The position numbers and the translations under genes are program-made. The notes beneath the pieces are model-generated. The model made no database searches. It had not been told where the DNA came from and saw only the letters and a list, made by a program, of their open reading frames with translations. Shown here one piece after another: positions 1 through 7,458 of a stretch of 64,000 bases of DNA. Source of the DNA: Desulfoarculaceae bacterium (GTDB lineage Bacteria; Desulfobacterota; Desulfobulbia; Desulfobulbales; Desulfocapsaceae); NCBI GenBank assembly GCA_019429465.1, contig JAHYIV010000011.1:16141-80140 (forward strand), read 5' to 3'. The stretch's first letter is position 1; the number at the start of each line of letters is the position of its first letter.

Positions 1-309
1 TTCATCACCGGCAAAGAGCTGCAGGGGTTCCACCCGGCAGGCGGGGTTGATGGCCGTAATCCGCTCCAGTGCCACCTCGACCTTGGGTCGGCCGAGGGTG
101 GTTTCCAGGGCCATGATCTGCCGGTTGATGTTGGATGGCTGTATGGTGTCAAAATCCACCAGGCGCAGCCGGTTGATCCCGGACCGGGCCAGGGCCTCGG
201 CCACATGGCCGCCCACCGCACCGATCCCGACGACGGTGATGAAGCTCTGCTGCAATATCTGGAATCCCTCCTCACCGAGGAAGGATTGTATTCGTGAAAA
301 TCTCTCCAT
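1..309 (-). CDS. tcdA: tRNA threonylcarbamoyladenosine dehydratase (ThiF/E1-like), C-terminus cut by window edge
   Basis: Only the first 103 codons are visible; the gene runs off the left end of the window. The N-terminus MERFSRIQSFLGEEG is typical of TcdA/CsdL. It is followed by the ATP-binding glycine motif GIGAVGG at about residues 28-34 and the DFDTIQPSNINRQ segment that marks ThiF/MoeB/E1-like folds. Known members use ATP to cyclise the threonylcarbamoyl group of t6A37 in tRNA to ct6A. The start at 309 matches the family N-terminus and overlaps the 3' end of the upstream tatD-like gene by 38 bases, so the two are probably translated from one transcript. Other ThiF-family roles cannot be fully excluded without the C-terminal half. 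Confidence 0.85.
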   Translation of the reverse strand, partial: MERFSRIQSFLGEEGFQILQQSFITVVGIGAVGGHVAEALARSGINRLRLVDFDTIQPSNINRQIMALETTLGRPKVEVALERITAINPACRVEPLQLFAGDE

Positions 310-1054
310 TTCTCCAAATCTCCTGGCAAAATTCGTTCAGGACCATTTCCCTCATTTCGGCTGCCCGCAGGTACAGCCGGGTGATGGCAGCCGGCTCCTC
401 AGAGGGTGCTGTCTGGTTATTGAACTGACCCTGCGTGTCGGTCTCCAGCAGCAGGTTGGCAAGCGGGGTTGCCAGAAAAGAGGGGTGCGGTTTGCTCTCT
501 GCGGCCAGTCTGCCTGAAAAGGAGATGAAACAGCCAAGCTGGATCAGTTTTTTCAGGGTCTCGCTGGAACCGGAAAAGGAATGGATCATCATCGGCGGCA
601 GCGGGTCTGTGAATTGTGTCAGCAGCTCCAGGAGTTTCCCCCAGGCCTTGACGCAGTGGATGACCAGGGGTCGTCTCAGCTCCGAGGCCATCCGCAGCTG
701 GGTCAGGAAAATCTGTTGCTGGCAGGAAAAATCAGCCCGGCAGCATTTGTCCAGTCCGGTTTCGCCAATGCCTGCCGGGATCTGCTCGAGCAGGCCTCTC
801 AGCCGTTTTTCCCATCCCGCCCCGGCGCTTGCCGCAAACCAGGGATGGATGCCCAGGAAAGGGATGACCTCGTGTCTGTCTGCTGCCAGATCGACCACCG
901 CCTGCCAATTTTCTTCACGGGTGGCGTTGCAGTACATCCTGGCCACACCAGCCATTTTTGCCCTCTCCATAATTTGATCAAAGACAGGAGTCAGTCGGCC
1001 TGTCAGCAGGTGGCAGTGGCTGTCAAGGTATCTGCCGGCTGTCGACACCATCAT
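272..1054 (-). CDS. tatD: TatD-family metal-dependent hydrolase (putative deoxyribonuclease)
   Basis: 260 residues, the usual length for the family. All landmark motifs of the TatD amidohydrolase-like TIM barrel are present in order: DSHCHL near the N-terminus (metal ligands), GIHPW near residue 70, GETGLD near 97, VIHC near 131, IHSFSG near 157 and LETD near 202. Family members are divalent-metal nucleases acting on DNA 3' ends or other phosphoesters; the physiological substrate here is not known. The start codon shares bases with the stop of the upstream ABC permease (TAATG junction), and a second ATG follows directly, so the start could be one codon later. Probably co-transcribed with the ABC transporter and tcdA. 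Confidence 0.85.
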   Translation of the reverse strand: MMVSTAGRYLDSHCHLLTGRLTPVFDQIMERAKMAGVARMYCNATREENWQAVVDLAADRHEVIPFLGIHPWFAASAGAGWEKRLRGLLEQIPAGIGETGLDKCCRADFSCQQQIFLTQLRMASELRRPLVIHCVKAWGKLLELLTQFTDPLPPMMIHSFSGSSETLKKLIQLGCFISFSGRLAAESKPHPSFLATPLANLLLETDTQGQFNNQTAPSEEPAAITRLYLRAAEMREMVLNEFCQEIWRNGEIFTNTILPR

Positions 1055-2097
1055 TATTTATTCCAGGAGAAGAGCCTGGCGGCGATGGTCAGACAGATGA
1101 GGGTGGTGGCTATGAGGATCAGGCACTCGCTCTGGATATCGGCGAGTGTGGCCCCCTCATTCATGATCTTGCGCGCCCCGGTCAACAGGTGGGTCAGGGG
1201 GAAGATCTGGGCGATGGACTGAACCCAGACGGGAGAGCCTTCGAGGGAAAACCAGACCTCTGAGAGAAACATCATGGGCCAGGAAATGAAGTTGAGTATG
1301 CCGCTGGTGAACTCTTCGCTGGTGCCGCGGGCGGCCAGAACCAGACCCATGGAGCAGAGACTGAGGCCGCCCAGGAAAAAGATCAGGGCCAGGGCGCCAT
1401 AGCTGCCATGCACCTGAAAGTGGAAGATCAGGTTGGAGCCGATCCAGACCACGATAATGGTGAACATGATGAGAAAGATGCGGGAAAACATCTGGGCGCT
1501 CAGGTATTCCAGGGGGGTGAGAGGCGTGGCCTTGAGCCGTTTCAAGGTCCCGTTCTTACGATAGCGGACTACCACGTAGCCGACCCCCCAGAGGGCGGAA
1601 AACATCATGTTCATGCCCAGGATGCCGGGGAAGAGCCAGTCGATATAGCGGATCTGGACCCCTCTGACAATCTGTTTTTTGGCCAGTTCCTCGCTGTTGT
1701 TCACGAGTGAGGCGAGGAAGATCTGTTCGGCAATGTAGCCATTTGGCGAAGAATCATTGATCCAGTAGCGGTGCGCAGGCGAGTGGCTGTCGAGCAGCAG
1801 ATCGATCTTGTGGTGCTGCAGTTTCTGCTCACCTTCCGCCTGACTGGGAAAATTGATGAACTGCAGGTATCGCCCCTGTTGAAAAGCAGGGGGCACCGTG
1901 TTTTCTACGCCCATCTCCCGGCTCTCACCAGGGAAAATACCAATCTTGAACTGGTTATGTTCCTTGGATCCAAAGATGAGACCAAAACCGACAATGATCA
2001 GGAAGGGAAAGATAAAGTTCCAGCCAAAGGCAGCCCGGTCTCTGAAAAATTCGTGATTTCTGGCCGTAAACATGGCCCACATGCGTTTGAATTTCAT
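1054..2097 (-). CDS. ABC-2 type transporter permease
   Basis: 347-residue integral membrane protein. One hydrophobic segment lies near residues 24-44, then a soluble extracytoplasmic domain of roughly 130 residues, then five or so membrane segments from about residue 155 to the C-terminus. This is the layout of ABC-2 permeases of the YhhJ/DrrB/NodJ type. It pairs with the ATPase encoded 67 bases upstream, so together they form a full exporter. Substrate is not readable from sequence; drug, polysaccharide and lipid exporters all share this fold. No strong Shine-Dalgarno precedes the ATG at 2097. The stop overlaps the start of the TatD gene. Confidence 0.8.
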   Translation of the reverse strand: MKFKRMWAMFTARNHEFFRDRAAFGWNFIFPFLIIVGFGLIFGSKEHNQFKIGIFPGESREMGVENTVPPAFQQGRYLQFINFPSQAEGEQKLQHHKIDLLLDSHSPAHRYWINDSSPNGYIAEQIFLASLVNNSEELAKKQIVRGVQIRYIDWLFPGILGMNMMFSALWGVGYVVVRYRKNGTLKRLKATPLTPLEYLSAQMFSRIFLIMFTIIVVWIGSNLIFHFQVHGSYGALALIFFLGGLSLCSMGLVLAARGTSEEFTSGILNFISWPMMFLSEVWFSLEGSPVWVQSIAQIFPLTHLLTGARKIMNEGATLADIQSECLILIATTLICLTIAARLFSWNK

Positions 2098-2164
2098 GAT
2101 AAGATATCGTAATTATTGAGTGTAATAAATTGGTTTGTAATGTGTTTTTTATGCAGAGACTCTT

Positions 2165-3049
2165 TTAATCCCTCAGCCCCTTGCCGGTCAGAGATAAAAA
2201 AACATCTTCGAGATTGGGTGAGTGGACAGCCAGCTCGGTCAGGTCAATATCGAGGTTCAGCAAGGTGTTCAACCCTTCATGGACCTGGCTGGTCTCAAGC
2301 ACAATGGTCTTGTCGTGCCGCTTCCAGACAAAGGGCAGATCGTCCAGCTTCATCTTGAAGGCCGTCTCTGGCAGGAGGATTGAACTCCCCTGGCAGTGGG
2401 TCCGGATCAGGCGGACCGGGGTGTCCCAGGCGATGATGCTGCCCGAATCCATGATCGCCACCTCATCGCAGAGGTATTCCGCCTCTTCCATGGAGTGGGT
2501 GGTCATGATGATGGTTTTCCCTTCTTCTTTTATATGGCGAACGATCTCCCACAGATTCCGGCGCGATTGCGGGTCAAGACCGGTCGAAGGTTCATCGAGG
2601 AAGACCAGGCGCGGCCTGTTGATAAGGGCTAAGGCCAGCAACAGTCGTTGCAGCTGGCCGCCGGAGAGCTGGTCGTTCCGTCTTTTTAAAATGGGGGCGA
2701 GATCGCAGCGTTCGATCAGGAGACCCAGATCTTCAGGCTGCTGATAGAGCTTGTGGAAGGAGGAGAGGGTCTCTGTCACCGAGAGAAAATTGAGCAGGGA
2801 GGTGTACTGGAACTGGATGCCGATCTCTTCGCGGAAGGATCCGCTTCTGGGCTGCCCTTTGTAGAGGATCTCGCCACTGCTGGCACCAATAATATCCTCC
2901 ACGATCTCCATGGTGGTGCTCTTGCCCGCGCCATTTGGCCCCACCAGGCCAAAGCAGATCCCCTCTGTTACCGAAAAAGAGGCATCGCTGACCGCTTTAT
3001 TGTCTCCGAAGACCTTGCTGAGATGGATGACTTCAATGATTTTTTTCAT
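2165..3049 (-). CDS. ABC transporter ATP-binding protein (ABC-2 exporter partner)
   Basis: 294 residues. The nucleotide-binding domain shows Walker A GPNGAGKS near residue 38, a Q-loop in IQFQYTS, the ABC signature LSGGQLQR near 129, Walker B VFLDEPSTGLD near 149 and the switch histidine in TTHSMEEAE. The roughly 80-residue C-terminal extension after the switch region is common in DrrA/CcmA-like exporter ATPases. It lies immediately upstream of the permease gene and is the first gene of a minus-strand set ABC ATPase-permease-tatD-tcdA. Substrate unknown. Confidence 0.85.
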   Translation of the reverse strand: MKKIIEVIHLSKVFGDNKAVSDASFSVTEGICFGLVGPNGAGKSTTMEIVEDIIGASSGEILYKGQPRSGSFREEIGIQFQYTSLLNFLSVTETLSSFHKLYQQPEDLGLLIERCDLAPILKRRNDQLSGGQLQRLLLALALINRPRLVFLDEPSTGLDPQSRRNLWEIVRHIKEEGKTIIMTTHSMEEAEYLCDEVAIMDSGSIIAWDTPVRLIRTHCQGSSILLPETAFKMKLDDLPFVWKRHDKTIVLETSQVHEGLNTLLNLDIDLTELAVHSPNLEDVFLSLTGKGLRD

Positions 3050-3151
3050 GAAAAACCTGCTTTTCTGGATTGATATGAAATTTTAATATAGCATAATAAA
3101 AGGAATTTATCTTTGGAATAGTCTTCCTCTTTCCCCAGGGGGTCACAACCT

Positions 3152-3308
3152 TGATGGCGTCGTAAAAAGTCGCCAACTGCTTCGTTGCTGCAAATTATCT
3201 CGTCACTGCGGCGTACTCAAGTACGCCTCATTCCTCGAAATTTGCGCGCCTCGCATTTGACGCTTTTTACTTAGCCATCCCAGAAATTGAGTTTTTACGA
3301 AACCATCA
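3152..3308. repeat. 157-bp palindromic element, copy 1 (identical inverted copy at 35939-36095)
   Basis: The ends are imperfect inverted repeats (TGATGGCGTCGTAAAAA and TTTTTACGAAACCATCA). Inside are nested complementary segments: GCAAATT with AATTTGC, and a central perfect hairpin GGCGTACT-CA-AGTACGCC. Read base by base, the reverse complement of 35939-36095 is identical over all 157 bases. No protein is encoded. The size, terminal inverted repeats and lack of coding capacity fit a MITE-like non-autonomous element. It lies between the divergent ABC-transporter and fur-type operons. Confidence 0.8.
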
Positions 3309-3440
3309 ACCTTGCAGCACTTGCTTTTTGTGGGAAAATTGACCTTGTGTCAGGCCCTTCTCTCTTTTCTGGCGGCGCCCGCTGGTTTTTTTATCGTGTT
3401 TGATCCATCAGGAGTGGCTCCGGTCTTATCATAATCAGGC

Positions 3441-3473
3441 TTGACCTGATAATGATTATTGATTATATATAAT
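3441..3473 (+). promoter_or_regulatory. Sigma-70-type promoter with Fur/PerR-like operator in the spacer
   Basis: A -35 TTGACC (3441-3446) is followed after exactly 17 bases by a -10 TATATA (3464-3469). Between them lies TGATAATGATTATTG (3448-3462), a near-palindrome close to the published Fur core GATAATGATTATC and to the PerR box TTATAATNATTATAA. The first downstream gene at 3500 encodes a Fur-family regulator, so autoregulation is the natural reading. The spacing and the palindrome are seen directly; the binding protein is inferred. Confidence 0.65.
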
Positions 3474-3499
3474 ACTCATTACTGATAAGGGGGGAGATC

Positions 3500-4141
3500 A
3501 TGCTCACTCGAATGACTAGCCAGCGTTACATGATTCTTGAGGAATTACAACAAGGCAGACGACACATGATGGCTGATGAACTGTACCGGGTGGTACGGAA
3601 AAAGATGCCACGGATTAGTCTGGCGACTGTCTACCGGAATCTTGAATTTCTGTCTGCGGCCGGAATGATAGCCAAGCTGGAGGTGGGTGGCCGCCAGAAG
3701 TGTTTTGACGGTGATGTGCTTGCTCATGCTCATGTCTTTTGTGTTCAATGTCACAAGGTGGATAATGTCATTCTCGACAGTAAAAAGGAAGATTATCCTT
3801 CACATGGTGTGATGGATGGGTATATTATAACGGGATGCAGGTTGGAATTTGTTGGACTGTGTCCAGGATGTCAGAAGAAAAACAGAGCAACAGAAGGAGA
3901 CGGGACGATGGGATGTGGATGCACCAAAAAATTACTCACCGATGAGCAGAAAAAGATTTTGCAGGCTATGGTTGATTATGACGGCCCCTGTGCCGCCAAA
4001 GATATTGCCGCTGCCACTGGCCTTGAGGCCAAACTGGTCAGTGCCAGGATTGCTGATCTGAAGAAAAACGGCTATGTCGACAGCCCGGTGCGCTGCAAGT
4101 GTGGAATTACCGCTGAAGGGCGCGTCGCCATGAAAGGTTGA
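3500..4141 (+). CDS. Fur/PerR-family regulator fused to a Cys-rich winged-helix domain
   Basis: 213 residues; Fur proteins are usually about 130-150. Residues 1-130 are a complete Fur-type repressor: recognition helix region ISLATVYRNLEFL (39-51), H76/H78 in the metal-site segment LAHAHVF, and a structural zinc site C81-x2-C84 plus C121-x2-C124. Residues 137-213 form a second small helix-turn-helix-like domain carrying C139, C141, C164, C199 and C201. The Met at residue 137 (3908) is preceded by AAGGAGA seven bases upstream, so this domain may also be made as a separate 77-residue protein. The main start has GGGGGAG five bases upstream. It heads the oxygen-defence cluster and is probably the peroxide or iron sensor for it. 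Which metal it uses cannot be told. Confidence 0.85.
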   Translation: MLTRMTSQRYMILEELQQGRRHMMADELYRVVRKKMPRISLATVYRNLEFLSAAGMIAKLEVGGRQKCFDGDVLAHAHVFCVQCHKVDNVILDSKKEDYPSHGVMDGYIITGCRLEFVGLCPGCQKKNRATEGDGTMGCGCTKKLLTDEQKKILQAMVDYDGPCAAKDIAAATGLEAKLVSARIADLKKNGYVDSPVRCKCGITAEGRVAMKG

Positions 4142-4230
4142 GCGGGCCATGGTAAAAAAATAATGAAACTCTTTTTGCAGAATTTTTTGATGATCCGACC
4201 AATCAGCTAACTGAACGAGGAAAAAATATT

Positions 4231-4827
4231 ATGAACCCACTTGTAACCAATGAAGCCCCTGATTTTACCGCCACGGCGGTAATGCCCGATAACTCTTTTA
4301 ATGAGGCCTTTACCCTCTCCGGTCTCGGTGGCCAGTATGTCCTGCTCTTTTTTTACCCCCTGGACTTTACCTTTGTCTGCCCCTCTGAGATTCTGGCCTT
4401 CGACCGGGTGCTTGACCAGTTTAAGGAGCGGAACTGTCAGGTGGTGGGTGTCTCAGTTGACTCTCATTTTACCCATCTGGCCTGGAAGAATACGGCGGTA
4501 AATGATGGCGGTATCGGCAATATCCAGTTTCCGCTGGTGGCAGATCTGGACAAAAGCATCTCCCGGAACTACGGTGTATTACTGCACGGTGGCATTGCCC
4601 TGCGCGGTCTGTTTCTTATTGATAAAGATGGTGTTATCCGCAGTCAGGTTGTCAATGACCTGCCGCTGGGCAGAAGTGTTGATGAGGCCCTGCGGGTTCT
4701 TGATGCCCTGCAGTTCACCGAGAAGTACGGAGATGTGTGCCCGGCCAACTGGAAAAAAGGGGATGATGCAATGACCCCGACGGCAGAGGGTGTGGCCCGT
4801 TATCTTACTGATCATGCCAATGATTAG
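4231..4827 (+). CDS. 2-Cys peroxiredoxin (AhpC/Prx1 type)
   Basis: 198 residues, normal for typical 2-Cys peroxiredoxins. The peroxidatic Cys50 sits in FTFVCPSE and the resolving Cys170 in GDVCPANW. The enzyme reduces H2O2 and organic peroxides in the cytoplasm; its reductant could be thioredoxin or, in this neighbourhood, a rubredoxin-linked system. It follows the Fur-type regulator by 89 bases and precedes the superoxide reductase, which produces H2O2, so the two steps are genetically joined. A good AACGAGGAAAA ribosome site precedes the ATG at 4231. The stop codon is the first part of a structured repeat. Confidence 0.92.
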   Translation: MNPLVTNEAPDFTATAVMPDNSFNEAFTLSGLGGQYVLLFFYPLDFTFVCPSEILAFDRVLDQFKERNCQVVGVSVDSHFTHLAWKNTAVNDGGIGNIQFPLVADLDKSISRNYGVLLHGGIALRGLFLIDKDGVIRSQVVNDLPLGRSVDEALRVLDALQFTEKYGDVCPANWKKGDDAMTPTAEGVARYLTDHAND

Positions 4828-4940
4828 AGGTCGTTATGAAACAAGCAAGGTCTTTTGCTTGCTTGTTTCATTTACGACCTCTTATGCCGCGACAAAGAAA
4901 CAGCAGTCTTTTCCGGCTGTTTCTTTGCGTGGCGTTTGGC
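4826..4940 (+). repeat. Two-hairpin covarying repeat, copy A
   Basis: Begins in the stop codon of the peroxiredoxin gene. Stem 1 pairs AGAGGTCGT (4826-4834) with ACGACCTCT (4874-4882), with an inner arm AAACAAGCAAG/CTTGCTTGTTT. Stem 2 pairs GCCGC...AAAGAAACAGC (from 4886) with GCTGTTTCTTT...GGC (to about 4934). Copies B (13781-13895), C (51035-51146) and D (15300-15412, opposite strand) keep the same layout and flanking words but have different, still complementary stems. It may also act as a terminator here, although no clear U-run follows stem 1. Confidence 0.75.
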
Positions 4941-5082
4941 CGATCACATGCAAGGGGCTATTTGTAAATATTAAAGCATTTTAGTGACGACGGCTTTGGT
5001 AGCTGTGGGCGGCGCTGGCGGGGGTAATAATTTTTCCCAAAAACGCTGACTGACGAAAAAAACTTTTTATGGAGACGTGCTT

Positions 5083-5457
5083 ATGGCTGAGAAACTGGGT
5101 ATTTACAAATGTGACATTTGCGGTAATATTGTTGAAGTCCTCCATGCGGGTAACGGAGATCTCAGTTGCTGCGGTGCGCCCATGGTGCTTCTGGCTGAGA
5201 ATACTGTTGATGCGGCCAAGGAAAAACATGTGCCGGTGGTCACCAAAGTGGAAGGCGGATATAGAGTCAATGTCGGCAGTGTTGCCCACCCCATGGAAGA
5301 AAAACATTATATAGAATGGATTGAGCTGATTGCCGGAGATTCCTGCTATCGCCAGTTTTTAAATCCAGGTGATGCCCCGGAGGCCTTTTTTGCCATAACC
5401 GCAGAGAAGGTTGTGGCCAGGGAACATTGTAATGTGCATGGGGTCTGGAGGGCTTGA
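5083..5457 (+). CDS. dfx: Desulfoferrodoxin (class I superoxide reductase)
   Basis: 124 residues, the usual length for two-iron superoxide reductase. The N-terminal desulforedoxin-like centre I has C10-x2-C13 and the C29-C30 pair. The catalytic centre II has H49, H69, H75, C116 and H119, with the conserved [12 protein letters not shown] and PGDAPEAFF stretches. It reduces superoxide to H2O2 without releasing O2, receiving electrons from rubredoxin in sulfate reducers. The ATG at 5083 is preferred over the in-frame GTG at 5077 because GGAGA lies seven bases before it. It stands between peroxiredoxin and rubredoxin genes, the classical arrangement for this pathway. Confidence 0.96.
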   Translation: MAEKLGIYKCDICGNIVEVLHAGNGDLSCCGAPMVLLAENTVDAAKEKHVPVVTKVEGGYRVNVGSVAHPMEEKHYIEWIELIAGDSCYRQFLNPGDAPEAFFAITAEKVVAREHCNVHGVWRA

Positions 5458-5488
5458 TCTTCATTTTGTAAGTTTGTTTCTCTTTCAG

Positions 5489-5606
5489 GAGATCTGTAAT
5501 CCGGACAAAGGGGATTGCAGGGGCAAGATTTCCAAAGGCACCCAGTTCAAGGATCTCCCGGATGACTGGCGCTGTCCTCTGCGAGGCAACAAAAAAGGCG
5601 TTCAGG
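5489..5606 (+). pseudogene. Degenerate rubredoxin remnant
   Basis: The in-frame text EICNPDKGD...[18 protein letters not shown] is clearly rubredoxin-derived, but the metal site is destroyed. The first CxxCG motif is reduced to a single Cys, the GYVY segment after it is missing, and the last Cys of CPxCG is Arg. It has no convincing start codon or ribosome site of its own. It continues in frame, without a stop, into the intact rubredoxin at 5690, which suggests an old tandem duplication of which this is the decayed copy. A fused two-domain protein starting further upstream is possible but unlikely. Confidence 0.7.
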
Positions 5607-5689
5607 CCCCTGGCTGGATCGGGTTCTGTTCATGCGAAAACACAAAGACACAGGAGGCCTGTGTACAGGCCTCAGGGAGTGAAGGGACC

Positions 5690-5848
5690 ATGCAAAAATA
5701 CCGATGCGATGTTTGTGGTTATGTTTATGATCCGGCCGTAGGCGAGCCCGCCGCCGGGATTGCTGCCGGGACATCTTTTGAAGATCTTCCCGACGACTAT
5801 GAATGTCCGGTTTGCGGGGCAGCAAAGGATGACTTTAGCGCGGTATAA
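5690..5848 (+). CDS. Rubredoxin
   Basis: 52 residues with a complete Fe(Cys)4 site: C6-x2-C9 in [10 protein letters not shown] and C39-x2-C42 in [12 protein letters not shown], plus the conserved [11 protein letters not shown] loop. GAAGGG lies just before the ATG at 5690. It is a small cytoplasmic one-electron carrier, here placed between desulfoferrodoxin and the flavodiiron protein, both of which are known to accept electrons from rubredoxin. It may be read separately from the larger open frame containing the upstream remnant. Confidence 0.93.
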   Translation: MQKYRCDVCGYVYDPAVGEPAAGIAAGTSFEDLPDDYECPVCGAAKDDFSAV

Positions 5849-6060
5849 GGATTTTCTTCTCAAGGACTTGCCTGCCGGGAGCGTCTGCTGTTTGATAGCA
5901 ATTTTGTTTGCTGCATGACAGTCCCCTCTGCCGGCTGCGGTGAATAGTCTTACCTGAATTTTGCAATCGTCCGGGCAGCCGGGGTAGCGGATGTGTCTGT
6001 CTTGACGCCCGGATACCGGATGGTTGCAACGTTTAGGTCTCAACAGTAAGGGCTTACATC

Positions 6061-6207
6061 ATGCACAAGAAGGTCTTGCTTGTCGCCGGTGTTATCCAGG
6101 TCCAGGAATATATAAAAAATGAAGGCCAGCCCCTGCTCGATGACATGTCAGGTCATCCGGGGATGGCGAAATATATTGAGCAAGGGTTTGAAATCATAAA
6201 TTTTTGA
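6061..6207 (+). CDS. Small ORF, 48 residues, unknown
   Basis: Starts MHKKVLLVAG and ends EIINF. AAGGG lies eight bases before the ATG, and the stop is 15 bases upstream of the flavodiiron start, a spacing typical of genes in one operon. The sequence is balanced in composition, has no Cys and no signal peptide, and has one short hydrophobic run (VLLVAGVIQV) too short for a sure membrane helix. I do not recognise the family. It could be a small partner of the oxygen reductase, a leader peptide or a chance ORF. Confidence 0.4.
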   Translation: MHKKVLLVAGVIQVQEYIKNEGQPLLDDMSGHPGMAKYIEQGFEIINF

Positions 6208-6222
6208 CAGGAGGGCAACGCG

Positions 6223-7416
6223 TTGAAGCCGATTAAGATTGCCGAAAATATCTACTGGGTTGGGACCATTGACTGGGATATCCGTGATTTCCACGGCTAT
6301 TCCACTAACAGGGGAAGCACGTATAATGCCTATCTGATCATGGATGAGAAGATTACCCTCATCGACACGGTCAAGAGTTCCCATAAGGCCGATCTCATTG
6401 CCCGTATCAGTGAAATTATTGATCCGGCAAAGATTGACTATATCGTGGTCAATCATGTGGAGATGGATCATACAGGCGCTCTTCCCGATATGATTGAGCT
6501 GATCAAGCCCGAGAAGATCATCTGTTCCTCAATGGGGCAGAAGGCCCTGGTGCAGCATTTTCACCGGGAAGACTGGCCCTATGAGATCGCCGTGCCGGGC
6601 AAGGATGTCAGTCTGGGTGCCAAAACCCTGTCGTTTCTTGAGACCCGGATGCTGCACTGGCCCGATTCCATGTTCACCTATGTGAAAGAGGATAAGATCC
6701 TTTTTTCCAGTGATGCCTTCGGTATGCATCTGGGCACCAGTGAGCGTTTTGATGATCAGGTCGATCCTGCCATCCTGCTGGAGGAACTGACCAAGTATTA
6801 CGCCAATATCCTGACCCTCTATTCGCCACTGGTGAAAAAACTGATCGCCAAGGTCAAGGAGATCGGCCTGGAGATCAAGATGATCGCCCCTGATCACGGC
6901 GTGGTCTGGCGCACCAACCCGATGATGGCCATTGAGGCCTACGACCGCTGGAGCCGCAATGAGGGCAAGGGCAATGCCCTGGTCATCTATGACACCATGT
7001 GGTATTCCACCGAGACGATGGCCAAAGAGGTGGCAAATGGCCTGCAGGACGAAGGGATCTCCGTGAAACTGTTCAACCTGCGCTACAATCATCGCAGCGA
7101 TGTCATGAAGGAGGTGCTTGATGCCAGCGCCATTATCCTGGGATGTTCCACCCTCAATAATGGGCTCTTGCCGAGAATGGCCGGTTTCCTCATGTATATG
7201 CGCGGTCTGCGGCCCACCAACAAGATAGGTGCCGCCTTTGGTTCCTTTGGCTGGTCTGGTGAGTCGGTGAAACTGCTCAATGAGGCCATGACCGAGATGA
7301 AGTTTGATCTGATTGATGATGGCATCAAGGTGAAATATGTCCCTGAGGCCACTGATCTGGCCAACTGTGGTGAGCTCGGCCGTAAGGTTGGTCAGGCCTT
7401 GAAGGCAAAGTCGTAA
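6223..7416 (+). CDS. fprA: Flavodiiron protein (rubredoxin:oxygen oxidoreductase, FprA/ROO type)
   Basis: 397 residues, the core two-domain size. The metallo-beta-lactamase-like domain carries the diiron ligands H78-x-E80-x-D82-H83, H145, D164 and H225. The flavodoxin domain begins near residue 250 with IYDTMWYSTETMA binding FMN. It reduces O2 to water (or NO to N2O) in the cytoplasm with electrons from rubredoxin. The start is TTG at 6223, chosen because AGGAGGG lies seven bases upstream and because the N-terminus MKPIKIAENIYWVG fits the family. It completes the superoxide-peroxide-oxygen removal cluster. Confidence 0.93.
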   Translation: MKPIKIAENIYWVGTIDWDIRDFHGYSTNRGSTYNAYLIMDEKITLIDTVKSSHKADLIARISEIIDPAKIDYIVVNHVEMDHTGALPDMIELIKPEKIICSSMGQKALVQHFHREDWPYEIAVPGKDVSLGAKTLSFLETRMLHWPDSMFTYVKEDKILFSSDAFGMHLGTSERFDDQVDPAILLEELTKYYANILTLYSPLVKKLIAKVKEIGLEIKMIAPDHGVVWRTNPMMAIEAYDRWSRNEGKGNALVIYDTMWYSTETMAKEVANGLQDEGISVKLFNLRYNHRSDVMKEVLDASAIILGCSTLNNGLLPRMAGFLMYMRGLRPTNKIGAAFGSFGWSGESVKLLNEAMTEMKFDLIDDGIKVKYVPEATDLANCGELGRKVGQALKAKS

Positions 7417-7458
7417 TTAATTGGATTGCCGAGAAGATTTTCCACCCAAGGAGTGATG

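Noticed and set aside
3500..4141. Fur fusion as an artefact of a missing stop between two genes
   Set aside because: The frame is continuous and both domains lie in one frame with normal codon use. A lost stop cannot be excluded, so the internal start is reported as a finding instead.
4826..4940. Repeat copy A as an ordinary rho-independent terminator of the peroxiredoxin gene
   Set aside because: No U-run after the stems, and relatives of the same element lie between divergent genes or against transcription. It may still terminate here, but that does not explain the family.
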